Source: Ahaetulla prasina (taxonomy: Eukaryota > Chordata > Lepidosauria > Squamata > Colubridae). Taken from it: 64,000 nt of DNA. The position numbers were made by a program, and so were the translations under genes. Of this stretch, positions 44,245-55,082 are shown piece after piece (position 1 is the stretch's first letter; each line of letters opens with the position of its first letter). The stretch is from positions 17,171,321-17,235,320 of the forward strand of contig NC_080548.1 in assembly GCF_028640845.1 (NCBI RefSeq), read 5' to 3'. The notes beneath the pieces are model-generated. The model was given only the letters and a program-made list of their open reading frames with translations. It was not told the origin of the DNA and made no database searches.

Positions 44245-44384
44245 CAGGGGTCTTCAAACTTGGCAGCTTTAAGACTTGTGGACTTCAACTCCCAGAATTC
44301 TCCAGTCAGCATAGCATAGCTGGCTGGAGAATTCTGAGAGTTGAAGTCCACAAGTCTTAAAGCTGCCAAGTTTGAAGACCTCTG
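44245..44384. mobile_element. Fold-back hAT-type MITE (140 bp)
   Basis: Two long inverted arms start CAGGGGTCTTCAAACTTGGC. The duplication is GCCTATAT/GCCTATAC (7 of 8). Confidence 0.85.
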
Positions 44385-44563
44385 GCCTATACAGTCCAGC
44401 ATTCTGTTTTCACAGTGGCCAACACAATGCTTCCAGGAAATTGCCAAGCAGAATACAAGTTCATCTGCCATCCTTCAGCTCTGCCTCATGTAATCTCAGT
44501 TGCCTAAGGCCCAAGGAGCTGCCTTCTGAATAACAGCGGAGTTTACTGACCACAGGTTCATAT

Positions 44564-44811
44564 CAGGGGTGAAATCCAGCAGGTTCTGACAGGTTCTGGA
44601 GAACTGGTAGCGGAAATTTTGAGTAATTCAGAGAACTGGCAAATACCACCTCTGGCTGGCCCCAGAGTGGGGTGGGAATAGAGTTCCCAGGAGGGGGGAG
44701 GGAATGGAGATTTTGCAGTATCCTTCCCCTGCCATGCCCACCAAGCCACACCGTGCCCAAGCCACGCCCACAGAACCATTAATTTTTTTAAAAAATTGAA
44801 TTTCACCACTG
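44564..44811. mobile_element. hAT-type MITE (248 bp)
   Basis: It starts CAGGGGTGAAATCCAGCAGG and ends GAATTTCACCACTG. A perfect GTTCATAT duplication lies at 44556-44563 and 44812-44819. Confidence 0.9.
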
Positions 44812-45436
44812 GTTCATATCTACAGTGAAGAACAATCAAGTCCCATCTTTGTTCCATGACAGAGTTCTTGAGCAGAGGTACCAACGTGTCGCAGAGCCTT
44901 TTGGAGGTACGTATAACAGAACAATCAGGAAAACACCCAGGACATGTTTACAAGGAAGGGATTCGGGCTGCTCAAGACCCCAGTTTGAATTTGCAGCCTC
45001 CACTATTTATGTTGCTTTGTGATGGTGTGGAACATTGAGGAAACTGACACTCTGCAAGGAGGAAACTTGCCATGGATCATGGGGAAACCCCGGGATGAAA
45101 TGTTTTTTGTTGGTTTCCAATGTTGAATCTCTTTCTGTCTAGAGTTCATAGTTCTCTGGAACCAGGAAACCAACTCTTCTTATGGAACTCTGGTTTCCTT
45201 CTTTTCCTGACCTTTTGAGAAGCAGTATAGAAGGAACACCACTGAACGAGGCATGACATCCACAAGAATCTAACCTGCACTGCCAAATAACACCGATTAC
45301 ATAGAGAGTAAGTAACTAATGGTAGAATTCTGTATCTTCGGTTCATTCATTGCTTTCCTGGTTGCTAACAGAGGCAGAGATCTGAGTGCTCCAACTTTAC
45401 AAATCAAAGGCTGTTCTTTCTTTCGCTGAATGGATG
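44812..45436. other. No gene recognised
   Basis: Apparently single-copy sequence downstream of OPRD1. No coding signal. Confidence 0.45.
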
Positions 45437-45730
45437 CAGAGGTGGGTTTCAGCAGGTTCTGACCAGTTCTGGAGAACTGGTAGCGGAAATTTTGAGTAGT
45501 TCGGAGAACCGGTAGTAAAAATTCTGACTGGCCCCATTCCCATCTATTCTCTGCCTCCCAAGTCCCAGCTGATTGGGACGCAATGGGGATTTTGCAGTAT
45601 CCTTCCCCTGGAGTGGGGAGGGAATGGAGATTTTACAGTATCCTTCCCCTGCCATGCCCACCAAGCCATGCCACACCTACCAAGCCACCCTCACAGAACC
45701 AGTAGTAAAAATTTTTGAAACCCACCACTG
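45437..45730. mobile_element. hAT-type MITE (294 bp)
   Basis: It starts CAGAGGTGGGTTTCAGCAGG and ends GAAACCCACCACTG. A perfect AATGGATG duplication lies at 45429-45436 and 45731-45738. Confidence 0.92.
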
Positions 45731-45917
45731 AATGGATGACTAAATTTTGTAGCCATCGGAAAGTTTGGTTTACAAATGCATGGCTTCTTAAAACGTCTCA
45801 TTTAGCTACTATGGGATGCTTCCATCGAACCGTTGCAACAGTGAAAGAGGATTTTATATGGTTTGTCAAAAGCATGTAACCGGTGAGAGACGAGAGGAAG
45901 AAGCCATCCACGAGACA

Positions 45918-45923
45918 TTTATT
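45918..45923 (-). terminator. Candidate polyadenylation signal for OPRD1
   Basis: This is the first AATAAA that I noticed on the minus strand downstream of the OPRD1 stop, about 570 nt away. It lies in unique sequence. Mammalian OPRD1 has a much longer 3' UTR, so this may be an internal or unused signal. Confidence 0.3.
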
Positions 45924-46494
45924 GGTAAAGCTAAAGTAAAAATATCTTCAGTGAAGCAGAAACAGATGCTGAGAGTTCTTCGAACCTCAAACTCGAAGGC
46001 GTTGATTTCAGAAATCCAAAAAATGTACATGTACATATGGGCATGAATGGGCGCGCATGCAGAGCATTCATTGAATGCCTCTTTGAGACGTCAAATTCAA
46101 AAAAAAAATGTTAAGATTTCCTAAGAAATGTGCAGCCATGTAACAATTGACAAACGGAGACCATTTCGCCAAACAGAAATTGGGCTTGTCATAGGTCGAA
46201 TGGGGAGAGCAGGGAGAAACCTACTGTGTCTTTCTCCAAAAATGTGGTCCTCCAGGTATGCTGGAAGTGCTCAATAAGAATCTGGAGAACTGTAGTCCCG
46301 GAGCATCAGCGTGGAGAGCGATGTCCTAAATAACTCTGAAAGGTTCAGCAGATTTGTGGTGGTGCCTTTTCCTGAATGGCTCCTGCACCAGGTTCAGGCT
46401 AGAATTCTGTGGTGCTGACCTGGGTGACTTCAGAGTGCAGTTCTTCCCCTCTGCCTCCTCTGCCGAAACCTCTTTTGTGGCTGTCCATGTCTAG
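45924..46494 (-). other. Likely proximal OPRD1 3' UTR
   Basis: Non-coding, apparently single-copy sequence directly after the OPRD1 stop. I recognise no transposon in it, which is unusual for this window. The extent is inferred only from position and the candidate AATAAA. Confidence 0.4.
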
Positions 46495-47027
46495 TCATGC
46501 TGACTTATGAAGAACTTCTGATGGAGTGCAGGTAGAAACACGTTCTCGGGTGCTATTCCGAGCCCGGCTGAAGCTGTTCTGCTCCATCCGCGATCGGAAC
46601 GGGAGACAGAACTCCCTAAAACATCTCTTGAAGTTCTCATCCAAGAAAGCATAAAGGACAGGGTTGAGGCTGCTGTTGGTGTAGCCCAGGGCGATGCAAA
46701 AATGCAGGCTGGCCATGACATAAGGGTTCTTCTTGTCAATGCCAACCAGAGTCCAAACAATGACGAAGATCTGGATGGGAGTCCAGCAGATGATGAAGGC
46801 TGCTACCACAATGAGCACCATACGTGTAATACGGCGCAGATTGCGGTCCTTCTCCTTGGAACCTGAGAGGAGACGGACATTCTTCAAGCGGAGAATCATG
46901 AGCCCGTAGCAGACGGTGATGACCAAGATGGGAACCAAGAAAGCAAAGATAAAAACGCAGATCTTGGTAACCGTATCCCAGTAAATTTGAGGTTCAGGGA
47001 ACTGAAGGAGACAGATTGTAATGCCAC
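46495..47027 (-). CDS. OPRD1: Delta-type opioid receptor, exon 3 (terminal coding exon)
   Basis: The exon encodes the second half of a Gi/o-coupled opioid receptor at the plasma membrane. It covers the loop-2 Cys (in Ile-Cys-Leu-Leu-Gln-Phe), TM5 with Lys5.39 (Thr-Val-Thr-Lys-Ile-Cys), and the intracellular loop 3 Ser-Gly-Ser-Lys-Glu-Lys-Asp-Arg. TM6 has the Cys-Trp-Thr-Pro motif, and TM7 has Leu7.35 and Asn-Pro-Val-Leu-Tyr. Helix 8 and a tail ending Cys-Thr-Pro-Ser-Glu follow. Trp6.58, Leu7.35 and the Ser-Phe-Ser-Arg-Ala-Arg tail point to delta rather than mu or kappa. The acceptor is 'ttatgcag' and the exon starts in phase with GT completing a Gly codon. The stop is TGA at 46495-46497. Residue 6.52 is Gln (CAG, 46771-46773), where mammalian mu, delta and kappa receptors have His. 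No frameshift or internal stop. Confidence 0.95.
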
Positions 47028-47198
47028 CTGCATAAAAGAAAGAACGGTATCGACATGAGAAATGAACGAACAGGAGGACCATAACTCAGTGGCCAACAGA
47101 ACTGCTATTCTCTTACAAATAGGAGCACATCACCGCATAGTAAAGCCCCTTTTGACATCAACCATCAATGACTAGTGGCTTGGTTGATGGGAGTTTGG

Positions 47199-47395
47199 GA
47201 ATATGTTGTTGCTGCTGTTTAGTCACTGTCATGTCTGACTCTTTGCAACCCCATGGACACCAAGGCACACCAAGCTTCCCTTTGTCCTCCACTGCCTCCC
47301 GGAGTTTGCTCAAATTGATGTTCATTGCATCAAAGACATTGTCTAACCATCTCATTCTTCCTCTACCATCCCATCCATTCCCAACATTGGGAGTA
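47199..47395 (-). mobile_element. BovB/RTE LINE fragment
   Basis: 'gactctttgcaaccccatgg' followed by 'tcctccactgcctcccggag' is the complement of the BovB 3' coding end. Related to 11592-12143. Confidence 0.8.
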
Positions 47396-47480
47396 TATTC
47401 CTAGTCAATTAATTGACCATCCCATCCATTCCCAATATTGGGAGTATACTGTATTTCTAGTCAATTAATTGACCTTTATG

Positions 47481-47980
47481 CAGTGGTGAAATCTGAACCA
47501 GTTTACTACCAGTTTGCTGGCTGTGCATGGAAGCTGTGCGCGCGTGCAGTGCGTGCCAAAAGGAGGCATGCGGTAAGTAGAACAGCGCACGGGGGGGTGA
47601 TCAGCTGTGGCACATGATCTTTTTTTTACTTTTAAAAGCATTTTTTTACAACCTATTCGGCCAAAGAGGTTGTAAAAAAAATGCTTTTAAAAATAAAAAA
47701 AAGCCTCTGACAATCACAGCTGAGCCACGCGATCGTCAGAGCCTCTTTTTTTTACTTTTAAAAGCATTTTTTACAACCTCTTCGGCCAAATTTAAATAAT
47801 AATAAATAAATAAATAGGTTGTTAAAAAATGCTTTTAAAAGTAAAAAAAAGGCTCTGACGATTGCGTGACTCAGCTGGGCATGGGCGGGGGGGGATTTTT
47901 GCTAACAGTTTTCCGAACCATCCGCCACCAATGCTACCGGATCGGGCAATCCAGTCCAAACCAGGATGATTTCACCCCTG
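47481..47980. mobile_element. hAT-type element (500 bp) in OPRD1 intron 2
   Basis: It starts CAGTGGTGAAATCTGAACC and ends GATTTCACCCCTG. A perfect CCTTTATG duplication lies at 47473-47480 and 47981-47988. The interior has two long hairpins (about 47613-47705 and 47735-47860) built from 'cttttaaaagcattttt'-like arms. A relative is part of the composite at 57593-58566. Confidence 0.92.
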
Positions 47981-48363
47981 CCTTTATGGAAGGACACAAT
48001 CCAGGTAGACCAGTTGGACAATATCCATGCTTTTAGTCTTCTCAACCACTACAAAGAAGGTTAGAAGGCCATTGCTTCCTTCCACTGCTTTCCTTTTTAA
48101 ATAGACTATAGATAGTTGGGAAGGGGTGTGTGCTCCCTCTCACCATTTCCACCCTTTGTCATAACTCCTTATGGATGCAGACTGGGAGAAAGTACAAAGC
48201 AAGCCAGTCATAGAGATAGAATGCCTAGAGCTTTCATAGGGCTTCTCTAGGACTTTGTCTCAGTTGACAAAGATTAAGGGAAGAGCTACATATCAAGTTA
48301 GTAGCTTGTATGGGATCAGGAAGATATTCAATTAGCCCCAAATAAGCCTTTTTCTGCCTGGAT
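47981..48363. repeat. Host intron segment with a copy at 58076-58470
   Basis: Starting with the target duplication CCTTTATGG and ending at 'ttctgcctggat', this segment recurs almost unchanged inside the composite element near 58 kb. It is not a recognisable transposon family. Confidence 0.9.
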
Positions 48364-48489
48364 TAATTGACTGGGGTTTGGAGTTTGTATGCTTTTGTTA
48401 TCCCTACCCCACAACCCATTTCAATAAGTTGTGTGAACAGGATTAATGAATGAGCACAAAATTCTTGATATAATTTCCAAGACAGTACA

Positions 48490-48885
48490 AATAGTTCTCA
48501 GCTTATGACCACAATTGAGCCCAAAATTTATGTTGTTAAGTGAGAAATTTGTTAAGTGACTTTTTGCCCCATTTTACGACTTTTCCTGCCACCTTCGTTA
48601 AGTGAACCCCTGCAGCTGTTAAATTACTAACATGGTCCTTAAGTGAATCTGGTTTCCTCATTGACTTTGCTTGTCAGAAGGTCACAAAAGGCGATCACAT
48701 GACTCCGGGACACCGTAACCGTCAGCAATGTGAGTCAGTTTTCAAGCATCCCAATGCAAATCATGTGACCATGGGGAGGCTGCAACAGCCGTTAAGTGTG
48801 AAAAATGGTCACGAGTCACATTTTTCAATGATGTTGCAACTTCAAACGGTCACTAAATGCCCTGTTGTAAGTCAAGGACTTACAA
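48490..48885. mobile_element. MITE, ACAGGTAGTCCTC family
   Basis: It is in reverse orientation to 12794-13184: 'cttatgaccacaattgagcc', 'cattgactttgcttgtcaga', 'gtaagtcaaggacttacaac'. The outermost termini are decayed. Confidence 0.75.
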
Positions 48886-48950
48886 CACGAAGGGGCATTA
48901 TTTACAAGCCCATCTTTTTATCAAAATATGAATATTCCTCCCTTAGCCCC

Positions 48951-49471
48951 TGTTGTGTCTTGTCCGCCCTCACCGCAGCCGGGGTCTGCTTATCTGCTCC
49001 CGAACACGGAGGAATGTATGCCTCCCGGCCCCAGTCCTGGCTCCATGCCCAGACAAGCTGCAGAGGAGGGAGCATCCCCCGGCCCCAGCCCTGACTCCAT
49101 GCCCAGGCAAACGGAGCAGCTAGACCCCTCCCCCTCCTCCACAGCATGTGAGCCTGAGGAAAGTTTACTTCCAACAACAGCTGATTGGAGTGACCCTCGC
49201 ATCAGAAGATTGGATAGGCGGAGGCAACAGAAGGAAGGGAGGGGCAGGCCTTAATGAGTGCTGAGTCATGGAGCCACACCCCATGGCCTATATAAAGGAT
49301 CTGCTTTCTGGCAGTCTCTGAGTCAGGCAAAGTCGAACTTATCTTGCTGAAGTCACTTACTGGTCTCCTGCCTGCTCTGAGGACTTTGCTAGGACTTTGG
49401 GCAGAGCTGCAGAGGCAAGCCTGATTCGGATTTCCCTGACCCGGCCGTCAGCGGAGGAGTGGGACACGACA
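48951..49471 (+). mobile_element. Solo LTR (521 bp) in OPRD1 intron 2
   Basis: It starts TGTTGTGTCTTGTCC and ends GGGACACGACA. A perfect 5-bp duplication GCCCC lies at 48946-48950 and 49472-49476. A TATATAAA box is at 49289-49296. A block of about 54 bp ('ggccccagtcctggctccat' type) is repeated at 49027 and 49081. No AATAAA was seen inside. It is antisense to OPRD1. The Pro/Ser-rich frames over it are not genes. Confidence 0.9.
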
Positions 49472-49534
49472 GCCCCATAGGTAAGCCTGCTTCCTATATA
49501 ACGGAATCACCCCTGAGAAATAAACTGAACAGCA

Positions 49535-49770
49535 ATAGGACTTAGACTTATACACCGCTTCACAGTGCTTGACAGCCTTCTCTAAGTGGTTTACGGAGTC
49601 AGTCTATTTCCCCCAACAATCTGGGTCCTCATTTTACCAACTTGGAAGGATGGAAGGTTGAGTCAACCTTGAGCCTGGTGAGATTCGAACTGCCAAATTG
49701 CAGGCAGCCGGCAATCAGCAGAAGTAGCCTGCAGTACTGCACTTTAACCACTGTGCCACCGAGGCTCATA
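49535..49770 (-). mobile_element. tRNA-derived SINE
   Basis: Reverse-complemented, it starts GAGCCTCGGTGGCACAGTGG, a good tRNA A-box region, and has the B-box GTTCGAATCTC. The end is 'gtcctattgctgtt'. It is in the same orientation as OPRD1. Confidence 0.85.
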
Positions 49771-49903
49771 GAATAGAAGTTCCTTTACTACTATAGGACA
49801 GGAAAATTCCTTGTGCTCCAAAGGCCTGTGTCAATTTAGCAGTAGGGACCACATCCTGATCATTGCCCGGACTGGGTGGTCTTCGGGGCAGTGACTGGAA
49901 TTA

Positions 49904-50497
<594 letters not shown>

Positions 50498-50519
50498 TCA
50501 AGTGACCGAAAAAATGGCT

Positions 50520-51015
50520 TCTCTTTTTTTTTTTTATTCAAAAAGTTTTACAAAAAAATTTTTCCCCTTTCCCCCCCCTCCTCTCCTCCTTCACAACCCC
50601 TCCCCCGACTTCCCGGGCAGGCACAAGGTATAGTTAAAAATAAAACAAACATATGCTAAAAAATTTTCATCCCAACTTAATTATACCCCTACAATCATCA
50701 ATTCCTAACTTCCCCCAAAAACAATCAAGAATAATACATCATAATCATTCAAAAACAGTCTGATAACTCTTAGTCTGATATCTACGTTGAATATAGTCAA
50801 TCCATTTTTTCCATTCCTTTAAATATCTTTCTTGCGTATTGTCTTTCAAAAAGGCTGATATCTTCGCCATCTCAGCCAAATTGGCAACCTTCAATATCCA
50901 TTCTTCTATTGTAGGTACTTCTTTTTTCTTCCAGTATTGTCCTATTAGTAATCTTGCTGCTGTTATTAGGTTTAAAATCAAGTTTGACTCCCTCTTGAGT
51001 CCTTTCCTGGTATCA
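50520..51015 (-). mobile_element. L1-like LINE 3' end
   Basis: On the minus strand a 78-codon frame ends ORF2: Ala-Ala-Arg-Leu-Leu-Ile-Gly-Gln-Tyr-Trp-Lys-Lys, then Pro-Thr-Ile-Glu-Glu-Trp. A 3' UTR, a purine-rich G-run and poly-A (T run at 50523-50536) follow. Confidence 0.8.
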
Positions 51016-51039
51016 GGCTTCAGTTAATGGCTAGAAGAT

Positions 51040-51430
51040 TACAGACTACGAAGAACGGTTACAGGAACTGGGCATGGTTAGTCTAGTAAAGAGAAGGACC
51101 AGGGGAGACATGGCAGCAGTGTTCCAATATTTGAGGGGCTGCCACAGAGAGGAGGGGATCAAATTATTTTCCAAAGCACCTGAAGGCCAGACAAGGAAGA
51201 ATGGATGAAAACTGATCCAGGAGAGATTCAACCTGGAAATGAGAACTTTTCTGACAGTAAGAGCAATTAACCCATGGAACAAAAGTTGCCTTTGGAAGTT
51301 GTGGGAGCTTCATCACTGGAGGCTTTCAAGAAGAGATTAGACCGCCATTTGTCAGAAATGGTGTAGGGTCTTCTGCTTGGGTGCAGGGGGTTGGACTAGA
51401 TGACCTACAAGGTCCCTTCCAATTCAGTCT
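51040..51430 (+). mobile_element. CR1 LINE 3' fragment
   Basis: ORF2 end and 3' UTR: 'gacatggcagcagtgttcca', 'aaactgatccaggagagatt', 'gggttggactagatgaccta', 'ggtcccttccaattcagt'. Two or more frameshifts. Confidence 0.8.
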
Positions 51431-52059
51431 AGTTTGGCGGACATAACCTGAAGGGGAGCCGATCTGTCTCCAACAGAGAATATGAAGGCAAGAGATAAGA
51501 AGAAATTCAAGCCAACTTATCTGAGAGGGCCATGCTGAAGGAAAACATGAAGAGTTTAAGTTCTGACTAGCTATAAATTCTGATGTACCTTTCCTGTTTG
51601 CAGAGAAATGGTCAACTATCATCAACGACTGCCATTTCCTAGGATGCATTCCAGCTTTGTTTTTCCCTGTTTCTCTGACAGCCTGATACCCACCTTACCT
51701 AAATACCTTTGCTTGCTTCTTCACCGTTATCCGTTTCTCCTTTCTTCTGTGCTATCTCCCATCTAGTAGTATGCGATCTGCATGTCGTTTACTGTATTTG
51801 GTACCCGTGCTCATCGCCTTGTGCTTTCAATCAGTTGATTAAAAAAAAGGGGGAAATCATTCATTTAATGTAGATCTGGATTTCTGAAGGAGGTAAGCAG
51901 CAAAAGATGCTTCATCTGAACTGTGTCACTGTTTATATGGTGCTGAAATCCTTCCTTCCTGTTCCCTGGAGCAAGAGATTCTGTTTTTACAGCTAATTTT
52001 CAGTCTGTTCTAGGATACCTTTTTTTATGTTGACTATACTGCTGTAAGAAACCAAAGAC
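51431..52059. other. No gene recognised
   Basis: Apparently single-copy intron sequence. Confidence 0.45.
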
Positions 52060-52440
52060 TCCTGTTTTTTTTTTTAATTGAAAAAGTTTTAACAAACAAA
52101 AATATTTTTTCCCCTTTTTCCCCCCCTCCAATATTGGGGGGAAAAAAGAATTACCTACAATAGAAGAATGGATATTGAAAGTTACTAACTTGGCTGAGAT
52201 GGCTAAAATCTCAGCCTTTTTGAAAGACAATACGCAGGAAAGATATTTAATTGAATGGAAAAAATGGATTGATTATTTACAAAACAGATCTCAGATTAAG
52301 AGATATCAGTCTGCCTTTGAATAATTAGGATGTATTATTTTAGAATGTAATGGGGGAGGTTAGGAAATGAAAAGACTCGGAAGAGGTTAATTGGATTAGA
52401 AGGGAAAATTTTACTCTATGTTTGGTTCTACTGCCGATGT
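52060..52440 (-). mobile_element. L1-like LINE with internal inversion
   Basis: 52060-52135 is the minus-strand 3' terminus (T run, then complement of the G-rich purine tract). From about 52145 onward the L1 text runs on the plus strand: Leu-Pro-Thr-Ile-Glu-Glu-Trp-Ile-Leu-Lys, then 'gaaagacaatacgcaggaaa'. Compare with 50520-51015. Confidence 0.75.
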
Positions 52441-53059
52441 TCAACTTCTTTAGGTCAGCCCGATCCTTGATCTGAGAAAACTCCATTAGAGGAGCCAACA
52501 CAGGACTAAATCCTTTGTGGGGGGTGGAATCATTATTTTCTACTGTTTTATTTTTTTAAATTTCACTCTTTGGCCAGGTTTGCTTTCAGAAATCTTTCCA
52601 GTCACCCTGGAAGAAAAACTGACCTTCTGAATCAATCCACGGCTGAGAATATGTGTGTGCGAAGTTTCAAAAGATGTTGCAAACTAAGCATAACTATCAT
52701 GGGCTGACAAATTGCAAATGCCCAACATCGCTGTGCCCGTTAGAGAGGGTAAAAAATTCAGGAATGGGGACAGGGAGAACATCATTATGGAGTGAAAAAA
52801 GAAAAAGGAAAAGGATTTTTCGAATGTGTGTCTTCGATCTGTTGGCATTTTTCCTTTTTAAAACCAGCCTTTCATTTAATGCCAATGTTCCTGGGATCAG
52901 TGGACTATATATTTTTGTCTTATAATGATCCTGTACTCCCTTGCAACAAGGGTGGAGTTGGGGCTACTGAATGGAACTGAAAGTTTACTGGCCGGATGCC
53001 CTTCCTGATGCCTACATGAAGGTCACAGCAGACAATTACAGCAGCAGCTGAAAGAGAAA
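52441..53059. other. No gene; RTE/BovB-type tail near 52985-53020
   Basis: 'ggccggatgcccttcctgat' is the complement of the tail seen in the SINE at 795-1000. Otherwise nothing is identified. Confidence 0.45.
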
Positions 53060-53350
53060 ATATTTTCACACTTGCAATCATTGCAGCATCTCCATGGACA
53101 TGTGTTGGATGCTTGTCAACTGGCATGTATTCATGACAGCTGCAATACCCTGGGGTCATGTGATCCCCTTTTGTGACCTTCCGACAAGCAAACTCAATGG
53201 GGAAGGCAGATTCCCTCCACAACCATATTGCTAACTTAACAATGGTGTCAAGAAAGATCGTAATACGGAGCAATGCTCATTTAACATTTGTCTCACTTAG
53301 CAACAGAAATTTTGGGCTCAATTATGGTCATAAGTTGAGGACAACCTGTA
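53060..53350. mobile_element. MITE, ACAGGTAGTCCTC family
   Basis: It matches 12794-13184 from 'cacttgcaatcattgcagca' to the right end 'gtcataagttgaggacaacc'. The left end is missing. Confidence 0.7.
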
Positions 53351-53375
53351 CACACAGATTCTGGTCCAAACTCAG

Positions 53376-53430
53376 TGGTGGCATTCAGCCGGTTCTATCC
53401 GATTCTGGCGAACCAGTAGCAGCAGCTCCA
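53376..53430. mobile_element. hAT-type MITE left-end fragment
   Basis: 'cagtggtggcattcagccgg' begins like the MITE at 20411. The right end is not found. Confidence 0.5.
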
Positions 53431-53492
53431 CAAATGTTATGTTGGATTATGTGCATTCATTCCTGGCAGAACAACGCTTATTGATAGTCATA

Positions 53493-53535
53493 GAATAGAA
53501 TAGAATAGAATAGAATAGAATAGAATAGAATGGAA
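53493..53535. repeat. (AATAG)n microsatellite
   Basis: About eight TAGAA units, the same pentamer (complement) as 7356-7470. Confidence 0.9.
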
Positions 53536-53796
53536 TGGCAGGAAAAGAACGAGAAAAATACCTTCGAGTCATCATAACCAAAGCACGTTCTTTAGAGATG
53601 ATGTGTCACCTTGATTTTGATCTATGCCTGGCAGGCTTCTATAAAACAGCAGTGATTTACTGGCTGTGTTTTAGATTGAAATCTCTGGTGCTGCTGTGGG
53701 TTGTGGCTATAGCATAGTATTGTTCATATGGAATGGAGGAATAAGTGGGAATAACTGATACCCATAAATACACATTGGTAGGAGCTGCAAAGGGAT

Positions 53797-54150
53797 GTGG
53801 TGGCTCAGTGGCTAAGATGCTGAGCTTGTTGATTGAAAGGTCAGCAATTCAGCGGTTCGAATCCCTAGTGCTGCATAACGGGGTGAGCTCCCGTTCCTTG
53901 TCCCAGCTTCTGCCAAACTAGCAGTTCGAAAGCAGGTAAAAAATGCAAGTAGAAAAATAGGGACCAGCTTTGGTGGGAAAGTAACAGCGTTCTGTGTGCC
54001 TTTGGCGTTGAGTCATGCTGGCCACATGACCACGGAGACGTCTTCAGACAGCGCTGGCTCTTCGGCTTTGAAATGGAGATGAGCACAGCCCCCTAGAGTC
54101 GGGAACGATTAGCTCATATGTGCAAGGGGAACCTTTACCTTTACCTTTTA
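53797..54150 (+). mobile_element. Sauria-SINE-like element, near full length
   Basis: The tRNA-like head 'ggtggctcagtggctaagat' has an A box, and the B box GGTTCGAATCC lies near 53850. A central 'gtcatgctggccacatgacc' block follows. The end is 'ggggaacctttacctttacc', the ACCTTT tail typical of this family. Confidence 0.85.
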
Positions 54151-54849
54151 GGAGCTGCAAGAGGAATTGGGGCTGTAATCATTTGTCCATCTCTGCTACG
54201 CTTCCTGATCTCTTCTATTAAACCTTCAAGGAGTATCTGCCAAAAGGTGGGTTGAATGGCAGGTAGTGCTGCATCTGCTACCCAACCCCCAACCTCCGCC
54301 CCCCTCAAAGATGCTCATCATCCAAAAGGAGAACCAACAAAGATGCAAGTCTGCAACAAATTTGAAAATGTTAGGGTAGATAGTCCTGTTTCTGAAATAT
54401 TCACTCCATATAGAAGTAAAACACCTCCTACTATGGATGGGGGTGGGTAGGTGGGGGATATACCTAGTGATCCATGAATGTTTTGTCTGCTGTTGTCCAG
54501 ACCAAGTACCTATAAGCAGTTTCTGGTCAGAATGCCCGGAAAAACAGATTGTCTACTAATTCCAACCTTGCATTTAGATTTTAGATTTAGATTTTAACAC
54601 TAGAATGACGTTATAACTTGGGTATGTAACTTTGATTTTTGTTCCTTTCTCCAAAGCAGGTGTACATAAATGTTTATATTGGACAATCATTAGGCTGTAG
54701 TTTCCATAACTTTATTTTAGCAATAGCTAAATATGAGCTTTGTGCTAGTGTTCTAATTGTGGTTATTTTTTCAGTTTGTAGAATGGAATGGTTGTGATCT
54801 TTCATCATTCTAACATGAATTGGTTCTGGTCAGTGGCTGAACTAAATAA
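54151..54849. other. No gene recognised
   Basis: Intron sequence without recognisable coding or repeat content. Confidence 0.45.
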
Positions 54850-55078
54850 TAATAATAACAGAGCTGGAAGGGACCTTGAGGTCTCCTAGTCCAACCCCCT
54901 GCCCAGGCAGGAAACCCTGCACCACTTCAGACAAATAGTTATCCAACATCTTCTTAAAAATTTCCAGTGTTGGAACATTCACAACTTCTGGAGGCAAGTT
55001 GTTCCACTTATTAATTGTTCTAACTGTCAGGAAATTTCTCCTTAGTTCTAAGTTGCTTCTCTCCTTGATTAGTTTCCA
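54850..55078 (-). mobile_element. CR1 LINE 3' end with (ATA)n tail
   Basis: On the minus strand: the CR1 C-terminal codons, 3' UTR 'gttggactaggagacctcaa', and an AATAAT-type tail at 54845-54858. Confidence 0.8.
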
Positions 55079-55082
55079 AAGA

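Noticed and set aside
48928..49254. Pro/Ser-rich 108-131-residue frames in OPRD1 intron 2
   Set aside because: They lie inside the solo LTR bounded by the GCCCC duplication; not an extra exon.
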